Below are positions 5,723-6,161 of a DNA stretch of 6,161 bases, piece after piece (positions within the stretch are counted from its first letter, which is position 1; each line of letters begins with the position of its first letter). Origin of the DNA: Aquisalimonas sp. (GTDB lineage: Bacteria; Pseudomonadota; Gammaproteobacteria; Nitrococcales; Aquisalimonadaceae). The notes beneath the pieces are model-generated. The model was not told the DNA's origin. It did not search any database and worked only from the letters and a program-made list of their open reading frames with translations. The stretch is taken from assembly GCA_007133445.1 (NCBI GenBank), contig SLMR01000388.1, forward strand, positions 1-6,161, given 5' to 3'. Both the position numbers and the translations under genes were made by a program.

Positions 5723-6161
5723 GTCCGGAACTCCTGACGATCGGCATGTTCGGGTCGCTGCTGATCCTGATCATGCTGGGTGTGTCCCTGTCGTTCGCCC
5801 TGGGCGGCGTGGCCGTCGTCTTCATCCTGATCATGGAAGGTACGGGCGGGCTGTTCCCGATGATATCCGCCGTGTTCGGCACCATGTGGTCGGTACTGCT
5901 GGCGGCCATTCCGTTGTTCGTGTTCATGGGGGTGGCGCTAGGCCGTTCGCAGATCTCGGCGGACCTCTACCGAGCGTTCTATCTCTGGTCAGGGCGGGTC
6001 AACGGTGGTCTCCTGCTTGGCACTACCGGCTTTGCGTCCGTGCTTTCGGCGATGACGGGGAGCTGCGCCGCTTCCACACTCACCACCGGCATGGTTGGCA
6101 TGCCGTCCATGGAACGCCACGGCTACGAACGCTCCTACGTGCTTGGCACCATCGGCGCTGC
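5719..6161 (+). CDS. TRAP transporter large permease subunit (DctM type), 3' end cut by window edge
   Basis: The first 147 codons of the main membrane subunit, the part that carries the transport path; the full family length is usually 420-450 residues. Visible features include a hydrophobic first helix (about 5-25), a second helix (26-40), AAIPLFVFMG (62-71), the NGGLLLGT segment (95-102), and the conserved small-residue stretch SAMTGSCAAST (110-120). GYERSYVLGTIGA (135-147) follows, which in the family leads on to a GILIPPS-like segment. The start is the ATG overlapping the small-subunit TGA (ATGA at 5719-5722), with AAGGGG at 5704-5709 as ribosome binding site. Family assignment is firm; the transported compound is not readable from this fragment. 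Confidence 0.92.
   Translation, partial: MSPELLTIGMFGSLLILIMLGVSLSFALGGVAVVFILIMEGTGGLFPMISAVFGTMWSVLLAAIPLFVFMGVALGRSQISADLYRAFYLWSGRVNGGLLLGTTGFASVLSAMTGSCAASTLTTGMVGMPSMERHGYERSYVLGTIGA

Overview
The window is GC-rich bacterial chromosomal DNA, densely packed, with seven protein genes (two of them cut by the window edges) and no recognisable RNA gene, insertion sequence or CRISPR array. The gene families (TRAP transporter, acyl-CoA dehydrogenase with a kinase partner, VanY-like peptidase with an export signal) and strong GGAGG-type ribosome binding sites suggest a heterotrophic Gram-negative proteobacterium. I cannot fix the genus from sequence alone.

Layout, left to right. (1) At 1-535, on the minus strand, lies the N-terminal part of an exported VanY-family (M15B) D,D-carboxypeptidase-like protein that runs off the left edge. 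(2) At 634-1863, minus strand, is a complete 12-helix major facilitator superfamily transporter. (3) At 1990-2718, plus strand, divergent from the transporter, is a small alpha/beta hydrolase with a GHSFG nucleophile elbow. (4) At 2771-5007, minus strand, is a tight two-gene operon: an acyl-CoA dehydrogenase (first) and an APH-fold phosphotransferase (second), separated by 11 bases. (5) At 5201-6161, plus strand, divergent from that operon across a 193-base control region, is a TRAP transporter: a complete small permease (DctQ type) and the first 147 codons of the large permease (DctM type), overlapping by ATGA.

The most informative unit is 2771-6161. An APH-fold kinase plus an ACAD11-like acyl-CoA dehydrogenase matches, as two separate proteins, the two domains fused in animal ACAD10/ACAD11, and parallels LvaA/LvaC of the Pseudomonas levulinate pathway. 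In those systems a 4-hydroxyacyl-CoA is phosphorylated and then loses phosphate, so that it can enter beta-oxidation. A TRAP transporter reading away from the same control region would fit uptake of the organic acid to be degraded. The substrate is inferred and not shown by the sequence. The control region carries a perfect 12-base palindrome next to the dehydrogenase ribosome binding site and a second inverted repeat (ATTGG-N5-CCAAT), both candidate operators. Apart from this unit the window looks ordinary, and I found no evidence of a wholly new system.
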